Source: Flavipsychrobacter sp.
GTDB taxonomy: Bacteria > Bacteroidota > Bacteroidia > Chitinophagales > Chitinophagaceae
Direction: 5' to 3'
DNA length: 64,000 nt
Assembly: GCA_021155965.1 (NCBI GenBank)
Contig: JAJNBJ010000002.1
Coordinates: forward strand, 1-64,000
Part shown: positions 42,863 through 52,381 of the stretch, one piece after another
Layout of the letters: every line of letters starts with the position of its first letter
How positions within the stretch are numbered: position 1 is the first letter of the stretch
Translations under genes and position numbers: made by a program
The notes under the pieces: model-generated
Database searches by the model: none
What the model was told of the DNA's origin: nothing
What the model saw: only the letters and a program-made list of their open reading frames with translations

Positions 42863-45800
42863 TTAATCTGCCAATTCAACAGCCACTTTCTCTTTTTCAA
42901 CAAAATACATATCAATCTCTCCTTTGTTCTTTGCCGACACCTTTCCCCTGTACTGACAGCCGAATTTATCCCTGATCAATTCATAAGTTACACCTGAAAT
43001 ATTGATCTTCCCCACCTCACCGCTTTGTTCCATTCTCGCAGCAGTATTCACTGTATCTCCCCAGATATCGTACGCGAACTTCTTTTCGCCCACAATACCT
43101 GCCACTACCGGCCCGGTAGTAATGCCGATCCTCATTTCAAAGAATACCTGTCCCTTTTTAGCACGCTCATCCTGCATATCATTCATAAAATCACGCATCT
43201 CAATAGCTGCTCTTACCACACGCAACGCACCATCGCGGTCATCGGGTATACCACCCACACACAAATAGGCGTCACCAATGGTTTTGATCTTTTCCAGGCC
43301 ATGCTTTGTAATTATTCTATCAAACTCCCTGAAACATAGGTCCACTTCACCAACTAATTCTTCCGGCGCCAGTAGCATACTGTGCTGTGTAAAATTTCTA
43401 AAGTCGGTGAACATCACAGTTACCTGGTCATATCTCCTGGCTTTTGATCGGCCGGTATTCTTCAACTCATCGGCAACTTCTTTAGGTAAAATATTCAGCA
43501 GCAGGTCATCGGTCTTTTTCTTCTCCAATTGCAATTCACGTGTCCTTTCCTCCACACGCTGTTCCAATTTGTCATAAAACAAGGCATTCTCTATCGAGAT
43601 CGCGATCTGCCCCGAAAGGAGCCGTACGAACTCCAGCCTTTTTTTAGTAAATGCCCCGGCTGTTATATCGTTGGAAAGATAAATGACACCCTGCAATTTG
43701 CCCTGGTTTATAAGCGGCGCGCATAGGATCGATTTCGGTTGCTGCCGCTTAATATACTCATCATCTCCAAATAAAGTGCTTTCAACAGCTCTGTCCAGCA
43801 ATACCGGTTCACGTTTTAATGCAACGTAGTTAACTACAGAACGGGCTATTGTGTTACAACTATTCAGTGGCATCGATTGCAGGGTCCTTATCTCACCGCT
43901 GCCTGCAATTATCTCTGCCTCTATAACCCTTTCTCCACTCTTCTCCAGTATCAGGCATCCCTGCTGCGCCCCAGCATTTTCGATCAGTATCTGCATCAGT
44001 TTCTCCAGCAGTTTCGAAAGGATGATCTCTCCTGAAAGCGCGGTATAAGCTTTGACAATAGTGGACATATCAATATCCACATTGTGAATATCATTTGAGT
44101 CAAGTGAGGATGCATTTGTACCACCTGCAGGTTTTTTAAGCTCATCGTAGAAAGTACTCATATGCTTCACCTTAGCATATGCCCCCCAGCGCTGGTACGC
44201 ATTTAATGCGTTTTGCAGGTAAAACAGCGCTACCTTCTCATGTTTCTTATCATGATAGAATTTACCGGTACGCTCCCACGAAATCGCTTCATCCTGTATC
44301 ATGTGGTTCTCAACAGCTATCTTGATCGTAAAATCATACAAGTTTCGCGCTTTTATTTCGTCGCCCAATACGGCATATAGCTCAGCTTCAACAAGCATAC
44401 GTTTATGCCCGTAATTTTCCTTGCACAGGCTTTCGTATTTTTTCAGCTTCTTTACACTATTCTTCAGCTTCTTCAGTAATTCAGGCTTTTTCTTTGCCTC
44501 GCTATTTTTATAAATACCGGTTATAGCAAGTGCCTGGTAAAAATAAAATACTGGCTCAAGCACCGAACCTTTAGTAGCTTCCTGGTATTTTTCGCAGGCG
44601 CATGCATAATTATATGCCTCATCATCCTTATTGAATATAAGCGCTAACACAAGCCTTTGCAGGTTCAGGTTCTGGAAGTAAGAATAATTTTGTGCGGTCT
44701 CATCCAGCTGCACTTCCTTTTCGTCAAGCATCGGCCCCGAAAGAATATCCCAATCTGACGTTTTATTGATAAGGTTATCAATGCACTGGCTGAAGATGCG
44801 CAAGCGGATAAGTGTAAGGTCCTGCCTGAATTTTACCACCTGCCTGTCCAGCAACTCAGCTTTGTCAGCGAGCTTTTGTAAATGCACGCCTGAGTAGAAT
44901 GAATTGTAAACTATATTCTGTGCCAGGTAAGTGGTATATTCATTATCACCTGTTTCAAGCCCCTTTTTAAATGCTTTCTCCAATTCCTCGTTAATATCAT
45001 ATAACCGCATTTTCCAGTGAACAAGAAAAACATAATAGGTCATGAGCAACCGTGCGTCAAGCTCGTCCGTTTTTAATTTAGCCGATACATTGAGCGATAT
45101 ATTACCATAGTTGATCCCTTCATCTACCTTGCCAATATATGCACTCTGTATATAGCCCAATGCCCCAAATGCAAACGGCGATTTAGGCGACAACCCTTCC
45201 TTAACTGAGAGTTGTACCATCCTGAAGATGAGCAATGGCACCAGGCTGGGGGCAGCAAAATAGCCGGCAGATAATAATTCTGAAAGTATGCGGTAAACTG
45301 CAAGCTTGCCGGGATCGGTCATCAAAGGCAGGTTCTCAAAGAACGATGATGGCTTTTTGCCAAGCATCATATTGGTCTTTATCAGTCCAATAACTATATC
45401 CAGTTTGCCCGGTTTTGCAGGAAATTTAATACCAAACTTTTGTAAAATGCTCAACCCGAGGCTTATTGCCTGGTTCTGCTGGTTACCAGCAATAAGCTTC
45501 TGTATTTTTACTTCATATGCTTTTATGCTATCGTTTAGGTTTTTAGCATTGGCAAGAATTATATTCACTAATTCTTCCACCCGGTCCATCTCCCCGCATA
45601 AAAATGCAATTTCAGCGGCCTCATCAAAGAGTTGTAAAGTAAAATTATAATTCCGGGCCCAGCAATCTCCTGAAAGCAGCAATAATCCTTTTTCAAAATA
45701 AAGCAACGCTTGTTCATATGCAGCTGATGTTCTCGCCTTTCTTCCGGCCCGCAAATTAAGGTCGGCCACAAAATCCTTGCTGTCCTGAACGTCAAGTATA

Positions 45801-47947
45801 TCAACACCAATGTTCCAGTGGTTAACAAGGTCAAAAATATGTTCGTTCACTTCTTCAGGCGGAATACTGGCCGATAATGCCTTACCAATGTTCAAATGAA
45901 CTTCCTGCCTTGTCCCGTCTGGTATCAACGAGTAAATGGTTTGTTGTATCCGGTCGTGAGCAAACTTGTAGTGTGAAGCAGCAGAAATAATAAGGCCTTC
46001 GGCAAGTGCTGGCTGCAACACATTTTGAAGCAGCCCTTCAGCCATTTTCATCGAAATGGATAACCTATCCAGGTCAAACCGGTTACCTATGCATGCAGCC
46101 ACTTTCAATACGTCAATTGTGCGTGCAGGCAATTTACGGATAGTTGATTCCATCAGCTCCGCAACATTACCGGACACATTCATCTGGGCTATATCATCTT
46201 TCTTCCAACACCATTCTTTTTTATCAAAGTCAAAGAAAAGATTGCCCTCGTCGTAAATAGACTGTAAAAAACGATGAATGTGGAATGGGTTGCCTTTTGT
46301 TTTCGTATAGATCAGTTGTGCAAGCTCTGTTGAATTATCCTGGTTGGTACGCAATAACTCGTCAACCATACGTTTCACATCAGCATCAACAAGGTTCACT
46401 ACTTCTATCTTATGAAAAGGAATTTCATCCGTCTTGAATTTATTCAATAAATGGCTAAGCGCATGTTCCTCAGTTATCTCGCCATCGCGATAAGCACCGA
46501 TCAGCATAATGTACTTAGCCTCCTTGTCGCTCATTATCAGGTCAAAGAGGTTAAGAGATGATGCATCAGCCCACTGCAGGTCATCTATGAAAATTACCAG
46601 CGGATGTTCTTCACAGGCTATAGCCTTAATAAAATTACCCAGCACATAATTGAACCGGCTTTGCAGTTCTGCGCCCTTAAGGTGCGGAAGTTCTGGCTGT
46701 TTGCCGATCAGGGTTTCTATATCCGGCAGCAGGTCTATAAGCACCTGCCCCAGAGCGCCAACTTTTTCAAGTATAGCCTCTTTCCATTTGGCCAATAAAT
46801 GTGCATCCTGCTTCAAAAAGTAATTGATCAGCTCGTTGAATGCAAGGATAAATGCCGAATACGGTGTATCCTGTTGGAATGGCTCAAATTTACCACCAAC
46901 AAAAAAACCCTTCCAGTCGTTGACTGGCTTCTGCAATTCATTGATAAGGCTGGTTTTACCGCAACCTGAATATCCATATACAAACAACAATTCCCGCGAG
47001 CCTGCCGCACAATTTTCAAACAACCTGAACAATTTCCTCCGGTTCTCTTCCTTGCCATACAATGTCGGATGTATGAATAACTTGCCCGAAAAATCGTTTT
47101 GCGCTATAGCAAAAGAAAATGCCTTGTCTGCATAATGGAGTAAACAATATTTCAGGTCGTGATATACCCCTATTGCAGATTGGTACCTGTCTTCTGCATT
47201 CTTGGCAAGCAATTTCATAATAACTGCCGATAACATAGGCGATATATCCTGGTTCAGCGCATCAGGAGGCGCAGGTATCTTAGCGAGATGTGCATAAATA
47301 AGCTCTGCCGGATCGGTATAAACAAAGGGTAACTGCCCTGTAAACATTTCGTACAGTACAATGCCAAGGGAATAAAGATCGGTACGGTAATCTATCAGCC
47401 TGTTTATCCTGCCTGTTTGTTCAGGTGCAACGTAAGAAAGCACAGCCTTTCTCAGGATATGATTATTGGTATCCTCCAGTTTCAGGCTGTTCCTGGATGC
47501 TATCTGCAGATCAATCAGCAGTACCCTGGAAGTACCCTGCTGAATAAGAATATTACCGGGGCTGATGTTATTGTGTATTACATCCTCTTTATGTAGTTCA
47601 GCTAACGCAAAAGCAATATCTGTAGCTAAAGACAACAATTCATGATGCGATACTTTACCGGCCTGGGTGTATTGTTTCAGGTCTGCACCGGCTATGTATT
47701 CCAGTATAATAGCCCGGTGGTTTTCAATTGTAGTTTGTCCAATAGCTTTTCTTATCGAATTACAATTGACATTGTAAGAAAACTCATACTCATTCTCAAA
47801 ATACCAGGACTGGTCGGAAGTAGGAAACTCATCATTGAGCACCTTCATACACGCGGGCGGATTATCCGCATGCTCACCTTTACCATGAATGATAGTGGAA
47901 CTATCACTTATGTAGATCAGGTCGTCCTGTGTGAAGTTTTTTATCAT
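42863..47947 (-). CDS. Pseudokinase-AAA-GAF-class III adenylyl cyclase
   Basis: A 1694-residue multidomain signalling protein. Order: protein-kinase-like domain (~1-275), STAND/AAA ATPase (Walker A GYSGCGKTS 324-332, Walker B VIFIDDL ~450-455), helical repeat region (~600-1250), GAF (~1300-1450), short coiled coil, and class III cyclase (~1490-1685). In the kinase, HRD is replaced by HNN (125-127; catalytic Asp to Asn), the following Lys is Ser, DFG is DLQ (146-148), and no Gly-rich loop is visible, so it is probably a pseudokinase. The cyclase has the metal Asp pair (FTDFRNF, GDAYLC), the adenine-selecting Lys in KIKTIGD, and the Asn/Arg of DTVNTAAR, so it should make cAMP. It lies in an operon with haem peroxidase/catalase genes. 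Confidence 0.88.
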   Translation of the reverse strand: MIKNFTQDDLIYISDSSTIIHGKGEHADNPPACMKVLNDEFPTSDQSWYFENEYEFSYNVNCNSIRKAIGQTTIENHRAIILEYIAGADLKQYTQAGKVSHHELLSLATDIAFALAELHKEDVIHNNISPGNILIQQGTSRVLLIDLQIASRNSLKLEDTNNHILRKAVLSYVAPEQTGRINRLIDYRTDLYSLGIVLYEMFTGQLPFVYTDPAELIYAHLAKIPAPPDALNQDISPMLSAVIMKLLAKNAEDRYQSAIGVYHDLKYCLLHYADKAFSFAIAQNDFSGKLFIHPTLYGKEENRRKLFRLFENCAAGSRELLFVYGYSGCGKTSLINELQKPVNDWKGFFVGGKFEPFQQDTPYSAFILAFNELINYFLKQDAHLLAKWKEAILEKVGALGQVLIDLLPDIETLIGKQPELPHLKGAELQSRFNYVLGNFIKAIACEEHPLVIFIDDLQWADASSLNLFDLIMSDKEAKYIMLIGAYRDGEITEEHALSHLLNKFKTDEIPFHKIEVVNLVDADVKRMVDELLRTNQDNSTELAQLIYTKTKGNPFHIHRFLQSIYDEGNLFFDFDKKEWCWKKDDIAQMNVSGNVAELMESTIRKLPARTIDVLKVAACIGNRFDLDRLSISMKMAEGLLQNVLQPALAEGLIISAASHYKFAHDRIQQTIYSLIPDGTRQEVHLNIGKALSASIPPEEVNEHIFDLVNHWNIGVDILDVQDSKDFVADLNLRAGRKARTSAAYEQALLYFEKGLLLLSGDCWARNYNFTLQLFDEAAEIAFLCGEMDRVEELVNIILANAKNLNDSIKAYEVKIQKLIAGNQQNQAISLGLSILQKFGIKFPAKPGKLDIVIGLIKTNMMLGKKPSSFFENLPLMTDPGKLAVYRILSELLSAGYFAAPSLVPLLIFRMVQLSVKEGLSPKSPFAFGALGYIQSAYIGKVDEGINYGNISLNVSAKLKTDELDARLLMTYYVFLVHWKMRLYDINEELEKAFKKGLETGDNEYTTYLAQNIVYNSFYSGVHLQKLADKAELLDRQVVKFRQDLTLIRLRIFSQCIDNLINKTSDWDILSGPMLDEKEVQLDETAQNYSYFQNLNLQRLVLALIFNKDDEAYNYACACEKYQEATKGSVLEPVFYFYQALAITGIYKNSEAKKKPELLKKLKNSVKKLKKYESLCKENYGHKRMLVEAELYAVLGDEIKARNLYDFTIKIAVENHMIQDEAISWERTGKFYHDKKHEKVALFYLQNALNAYQRWGAYAKVKHMSTFYDELKKPAGGTNASSLDSNDIHNVDIDMSTIVKAYTALSGEIILSKLLEKLMQILIENAGAQQGCLILEKSGERVIEAEIIAGSGEIRTLQSMPLNSCNTIARSVVNYVALKREPVLLDRAVESTLFGDDEYIKRQQPKSILCAPLINQGKLQGVIYLSNDITAGAFTKKRLEFVRLLSGQIAISIENALFYDKLEQRVEERTRELQLEKKKTDDLLLNILPKEVADELKNTGRSKARRYDQVTVMFTDFRNFTQHSMLLAPEELVGEVDLCFREFDRIITKHGLEKIKTIGDAYLCVGGIPDDRDGALRVVRAAIEMRDFMNDMQDERAKKGQVFFEMRIGITTGPVVAGIVGEKKFAYDIWGDTVNTAARMEQSGEVGKINISGVTYELIRDKFGCQYRGKVSAKNKGEIDMYFVEKEKVAVELAD

Positions 47948-48024
47948 TATATAAATACGTTAGGTACTACCGGGGTAGTACTTAAATACTTTAGGTTTCA
48001 TGGAGATCAGGGTGAGAAGGGATC

Positions 48025-48438
48025 CTAATTAGGAAGAAATGCCTTTGCTATTGCATTTGTATCCATATATGTTTGTACCATACTTATTTTTCCTTGGGTG
48101 ATCGTAAAAAACATTGTCCAGTCAGTGCTGTATGTTTTACCCGTAGACAGTACTGTTGCCGAATCTGACCCTAATACTACAACCAGGTTGTGTGATGAAA
48201 AATATGTCCTTGGGATGAATTGTTTCAATTGCACTGATTTGGCTTCAGACTGCAACATTTTACCGATTCCGTCTTTACTATCCCTGCCATTATATACACC
48301 TCCAAAAGGCACATCCGGAGCGCCCGGTTCTATCCATACTATAAATTCATCTACAAGTGCCATAGCGCCGGCATGGTCCCCTTCCAGCATATAATTATAG
48401 AACTGCTTTACTATGTGTTCGTTTTGATGTGATTGCAT
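48025..48438 (-). CDS. NTF2/SnoaL-like protein
   Basis: A 137-residue protein of the NTF2-like superfamily (cone-shaped alpha+beta barrel): NEHIVKQFYNYMLEGDHAGAMALVDEFIVWIEPGAP at the start, and DWTMFFTITQGKISMVQTYMDTNAIAKAF at the end. Frames further upstream (to 48636) run into the catalase-like gene; MQSHQNEHIV at 48438 is the real start. Such proteins bind small molecules or act as enzymes; here it may be a ligand-binding partner of the catalase-like protein, 28 nt upstream, and the cyclase 77 nt downstream. Confidence 0.85.
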   Translation of the reverse strand: MQSHQNEHIVKQFYNYMLEGDHAGAMALVDEFIVWIEPGAPDVPFGGVYNGRDSKDGIGKMLQSEAKSVQLKQFIPRTYFSSHNLVVVLGSDSATVLSTGKTYSTDWTMFFTITQGKISMVQTYMDTNAIAKAFLPN

Positions 48439-48466
48439 AGAAAAAATTTTTAGTAAGATACAAAAT

Positions 48467-49480
48467 TTATGAACCTGTTGTATGCCCCCTGCTATGTTTC
48501 TGCCTGAATTTAGACATAACATAATATATCTCCTTTCTAGCCCTGTTAAACCCACCCAGTGGCCTGTGCTCTGCTGTGCTATGCCATGGTGAGAACGAAG
48601 CGTCTGTACCCATTTCGTTTCGTTCATCGGTGTCAAATTCCTGCCTTGGTATCCTGATCGATGCCACCTTAATGAATGGCGAATTCCACTTCACAGTAGG
48701 GTCTTCAACCGGCATCGTATTGGCATCCGTCTGCACCTGCACAAAAAAGTCAAAAACCACATCTTGGACAGAGAGCGTTTTTATCATATTTGTTCTCAGG
48801 TAATTATCATCCTTTTTATCGATATTTCCTTCCAAAGGGCCGCCATTTGCCGGTCGGGCATGATACTTGACTGCCCTGCCCTCGCCAAGCAAATATGGCG
48901 TCACGCTATAATAATTACTATCCAGTACATGGCGGCACTGCTTCCGGAACTTCATAAGCCTGCCAAGAGTTGAAAAATGCATGGGGTTCAGCAAAAAAAG
49001 AATTAGCCTCAGTTTGCTCCTGGTCAGTGCATGCATCACGCCATGAAACTCTTTTATATCTTTTGACATAAATGTTTCATTATCAATCATTATAAAGTCC
49101 TGCACACCAGCCGCTGCCGCATCATCCAGCAATTTCCGGCCGGGAGCGTCTGATATTTTTATCGCCATGCCTCGCACATCTTTCTTTGCATCCGGCTGCA
49201 CTTTAGATTCCCCATTAGAGAAACGGATATAGGCAGAATAAGTTTTAGGCACCTGGAACAAGCCCACTTTTAAACTACCATCAATATTATCCAGCACTGT
49301 AAATTCAGCTTTTACATAGCCATGCATTTTAGGATGCGCATGCTTCAGCATTTTTTCACCCTTGGGATATAGCTCTTCGAGGTGACGTTTGAGATCGGCT
49401 ATCATTCCGTCTATATATACCTGCTCATCAGGCCTGGCATATTCCTTGCCAGGCAACAGATCAGTATTTGAAGATGCCAT
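48467..49480 (-). CDS. Catalase-like haem protein (mini-catalase/AOS clade)
   Basis: A 337-residue catalase-superfamily protein shorter than full catalases. A distal His is likely in HPKMHGYVKAEF, then the conserved YIRFSNGE and KDVRGMAIKI blocks; the C-terminal EHRPLGGFNRARKEIY contains an RxxxY motif (RKEIY) suited to the proximal Tyr ligand. The form and the FSPWH...EHRPLGG...NRAR pattern are those of small catalase-related proteins, related to allene oxide synthase, which act on lipid hydroperoxides. It has no signal peptide. First gene of the five-gene minus-strand operon and divergent from the patatin gene. Confidence 0.82.
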   Translation of the reverse strand: MASSNTDLLPGKEYARPDEQVYIDGMIADLKRHLEELYPKGEKMLKHAHPKMHGYVKAEFTVLDNIDGSLKVGLFQVPKTYSAYIRFSNGESKVQPDAKKDVRGMAIKISDAPGRKLLDDAAAAGVQDFIMIDNETFMSKDIKEFHGVMHALTRSKLRLILFLLNPMHFSTLGRLMKFRKQCRHVLDSNYYSVTPYLLGEGRAVKYHARPANGGPLEGNIDKKDDNYLRTNMIKTLSVQDVVFDFFVQVQTDANTMPVEDPTVKWNSPFIKVASIRIPRQEFDTDERNEMGTDASFSPWHSTAEHRPLGGFNRARKEIYYVMSKFRQKHSRGHTTGS

Positions 49481-49673
49481 ATATTATAATTTTGCTTTTA
49501 AATATATCGTTCTTTAATATTTGAGATAAATCTACAAATAAAACGTTTGAAATTTATTAAAAGAAAAAATAAATCTCTATGAATAATTAGTAAATATAAA
49601 TAACAATTAAATGATATGCAACAATTGGAGACCCGGATTTTTGCATTAATTTTATTCAATTAAAATCTGATCT

Positions 49674-50849
49674 ATGTCACTAATCGACCGCTTAACCGCT
49701 CCGGGCCCCAAACGAATCCTTACCCTGGACGGAGGAGGTGTGCGTGGGGCGATAACATTAGGTTACTTAAAAAGACTCGAGACAATACTGGCTGAACAAA
49801 ACAATAAGCCCGATTTTGTGCTGTCTGATTATTTTGATCTCATCGGGGGCACCAGCACCGGGTCGATATTGGCATCATGCATATCATTAGGCATGAAGGT
49901 CGATGACATTAAAGTAAATTATTTCAATGTCATCAATAAGATATTTGGCAAAAAATATTCCCAATGGAATGTTATACCTCATAAAGCTGCCCAAAAAATA
50001 GTGAACGTTCTGTTCTCAAAGGCCGATTATGATTCCAGGCCCATAGAAGAAGCGCTGCAAATGATGTTTAAAGACAGGACTTTAGGCAGCAGTGATTTCA
50101 AATCCGGTTTATGTATTATAACTAAGCGGGCCGATACCAACAGCACCTGGCCATTGCTTAATCACCCCCACGGAAAATACTTTGATAGCGCAGATGGCAA
50201 CAACAAAGACATTCCACTATGGAAAGCGGTAAGGGCAAGCGCTGCCGCTCCCACCTATTTTATTCCACAGGTAATGCACGTAGGGGGCGGCACCAGTGAG
50301 GCAGCGTTTGTTGATGGCGGAATGACAATGGCCAATAATCCGGCGCTGCAAACATTAATGGTTGCCACGCTGAGCGGCTTTCCATTCAAATGGAAAATGG
50401 GGGCAGATAATATATTGCTTGTTTCATTAGGTACCGGTGTAAAAATATATAGCAAGGGCTACCAGGAGATCACCGCCTTCCAGCAGTTTGAATGGGCATC
50501 ACAGATCCCTGACATGCTCATGCAGGATGCATCCTGGTTCAACCAGATAATTCTGCAATGGCTTTCTAATTCTCCGGCAGCGTGGACAATTGACGGGGAA
50601 ATTGGTAACCTGGACGGGGATACGGTTACCGGCGATGGCAAAGGCGTTCTATCCTATCTGAGGTATAACACATGGCTTACCAAAGACTACCTCGACGCAC
50701 TCATGTCGAAGTCGTATACCATGGAAGCGGTGGATAGTTTCAACGAAATGGACCGTTCCTCAAATTGTGAAGAATTATTTGCGATATCATCTGCGGCAGC
50801 AAAAAAAGAAATGGTCCCGGAACATTTCCCCGATACGTTCAAAATATAA
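49674..50849 (+). CDS. Patatin-like phospholipase
   Basis: A 391-residue patatin. Oxyanion motif GGGVRG (20-25), nucleophile GTSTG (59-63, Ser61) and the catalytic Asp in VDGGM (~213) are all present. It cleaves acyl chains from phospholipids, giving free fatty acids and lysolipids. It is divergent from the catalase-like gene over 193 nt of AT-rich DNA, the expected promoter region for both. The arrangement suggests that its released fatty acids or hydroperoxides are handled by the haem proteins. No signal peptide, so it is likely cytosolic or membrane-peripheral. Confidence 0.92.
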   Translation: MSLIDRLTAPGPKRILTLDGGGVRGAITLGYLKRLETILAEQNNKPDFVLSDYFDLIGGTSTGSILASCISLGMKVDDIKVNYFNVINKIFGKKYSQWNVIPHKAAQKIVNVLFSKADYDSRPIEEALQMMFKDRTLGSSDFKSGLCIITKRADTNSTWPLLNHPHGKYFDSADGNNKDIPLWKAVRASAAAPTYFIPQVMHVGGGTSEAAFVDGGMTMANNPALQTLMVATLSGFPFKWKMGADNILLVSLGTGVKIYSKGYQEITAFQQFEWASQIPDMLMQDASWFNQIILQWLSNSPAAWTIDGEIGNLDGDTVTGDGKGVLSYLRYNTWLTKDYLDALMSKSYTMEAVDSFNEMDRSSNCEELFAISSAAAKKEMVPEHFPDTFKI

Positions 50850-51023
50850 CAGGCATTTATTGCTGTAGTGCGACGTATTTATACCTTTTCGACATCTGAT
50901 TTATGCCTGAATGTTTTTGCTCCATAGGAGCAGCAGCTTTGTAGCAGCCCGATTAACAATTGCATCGCACGCCGTAAGTGTGCAACTATTCGCGAGGAAT
51001 AATAAATTTAGATGCCTTTCGCC

Positions 51024-51048
51024 GTTGCCGGTGTTCTTCACCGGCAAC
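51024..51048. repeat. Hairpin repeat downstream of the degraded T9SS gene
   Basis: A perfect 10-bp inverted repeat (gttgccggtg/caccggcaac) with loop ttctt. The same hairpin with the same flanks (cgcc...ctcgcgcag) is found at 52334-52358 after the intact paralog. It may act as a terminator or mRNA stabiliser. Confidence 0.7.
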
Positions 51049-51070
51049 CTCGCGCAGGCACTCGCGATAA

Positions 51071-52237
51071 TCACTCCACCAATATTTTCCTTACCCATTG
51101 TTTATCTGCCGTAGCTATATGCACAAGGTACATACCCGGCGGCACATGCAGGTTTATTGTTGTTTCTTTGTTGGTGGCTGTGGTTAGCTCGTGTACCCTT
51201 GCTCCGGTTACATCTGATACCACCACCTGCACCTGCTCATCTGCAAGCGAGGAGACCCGCACCGTAAACACCCCATCTCCCGCAGGGTTAGGATACACTT
51301 TTACTGCATCCTCGTTTACAGGCAATTATTTTTGCCAAGACAAAGGATACGTGGCCGGAACATCTTTGCCGATGTGCCGGGCCCGCCATCGCCGCTAAAA
51401 CCATTTGTAGTACCCGCAATAGAGGTGATAATGCCTGCAGAATTTACTTTGCGGATACGGTGCCCGGGATCATGATCCGCTATGTATATATTGCCATTAC
51501 TGTCTGGGTACACACCATATATATTCATACCTGCTGCCGTTGCAGGTCCACCATCACCACTGTAAGTGGGAGTACCATTGCCAGCTATAGTGGTAATAAT
51601 GCCTGCGGCATTTATCTTGCGTACACGACCGCTAGCGGTCATATACAGGTTCCCATACTTATCTACAACAATTTGCCCGTTCAGGGTCTCAATTTGTGCC
51701 GTATCCGCCATACCGCCATCGCCGCTATAGCCGCCTACTCCCGTACCGGCGATAGCTGTAATGATACCGGCGGTATCTACCTTGCGTATAAAATTGTCTG
51801 CACCTATATATATATTTCCGGCAGTATCCGAACACAGGCCTGCGCCTATACCTATGCCTGCTGCAGTTGCCGGCCCGCCATCACCGGACGAAGTTGTTGA
51901 GCCATTGCCGGCAAAGGTGGTAATGATGCCCGCAGTATCTACCTTGCGCACACGCTTATTGTCCCGGTCAAAAAAATAGACATTTCCCTTCTTATCAAAA
52001 GTTATCCCTCTTGGCTCATCTATTCTTGCCGCAGTCGCAGGCCCACCATCACCGCTAAAACCGGATGAGCTAATACTCCCGCCAACAAACGCGTGAATGA
52101 TACCCGCTGTGTCCACCTTTCGCAAATTGTGGTATACTCCGGATACACTGATATACATATTGCCAATTGCGTCTATCATATAAGTTGTCCATGCCTAGCA
52201 TCAGCAAGCAAACTATAGTCATGAATTTTCTTTTCAT
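51071..52237 (-). pseudogene. NHL-repeat T9SS gene, degraded by two internal deletions
   Basis: Homologous to the intact gene at 52382-53746. It begins with a signal-peptide start (MKRKFMTIVCLLMLGMDN, ATG at 52237) that runs out of frame after ~20 codons; the body is open at 51316-52179 (NHL-type repeats, e.g. VDTAGIITTFAGNG...SGDGGPATAAG), ending with a stop after CLGKNNCL; and the T9SS tail is open at 51071-51325 (VNEDAVKVYPNPAGDGVF). Comparison with the intact copy shows that about 82 nt (corresponding to 52629-52710) were lost before the T9SS tail, shifting the frame, and another deletion removed the segment after the signal peptide. The protein cannot be made whole. Confidence 0.85.
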
Positions 52238-52252
52238 AAATTGATATTTGAT

Positions 52253-52286
52253 AAAGCGCCATCCCTCACTTACGGGATGGCGCTTT
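52253..52286 (-). terminator. Hairpin after the intact NHL-repeat T9SS gene
   Basis: A perfect 13-bp stem (aaagcgccatccc/gggatggcgcttt) with an 8-nt loop, downstream of the minus-strand stop at 52382 and in front of the start of the degraded paralog. The U-run on the minus strand is weak (ctttatc), so it may be a partial terminator. Confidence 0.55.
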
Positions 52287-52333
52287 AGTTACTAATCTTT
52301 CACGAACATTTTATTGATAGGTTGTTTTTCGCC

Positions 52334-52358
52334 GTTGCCGGTGTTCTTCACCGGCAAC
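52334..52358. repeat. Hairpin repeat, second copy
   Basis: Identical in stem and loop to 51024-51048, placed at the same distance from the stop codon of the intact paralog. It shows that the duplication included the 3' untranslated region. Confidence 0.7.
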
Positions 52359-52381
52359 CTCGCGCAGGGCACTCGCGATAA

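Noticed and set aside
48439-48636. Upstream extension of the NTF2-like gene to 48636
   Set aside because: The extension runs into the catalase-like coding region and its residues have no NTF2 similarity; the start at 48438 gives the normal domain.
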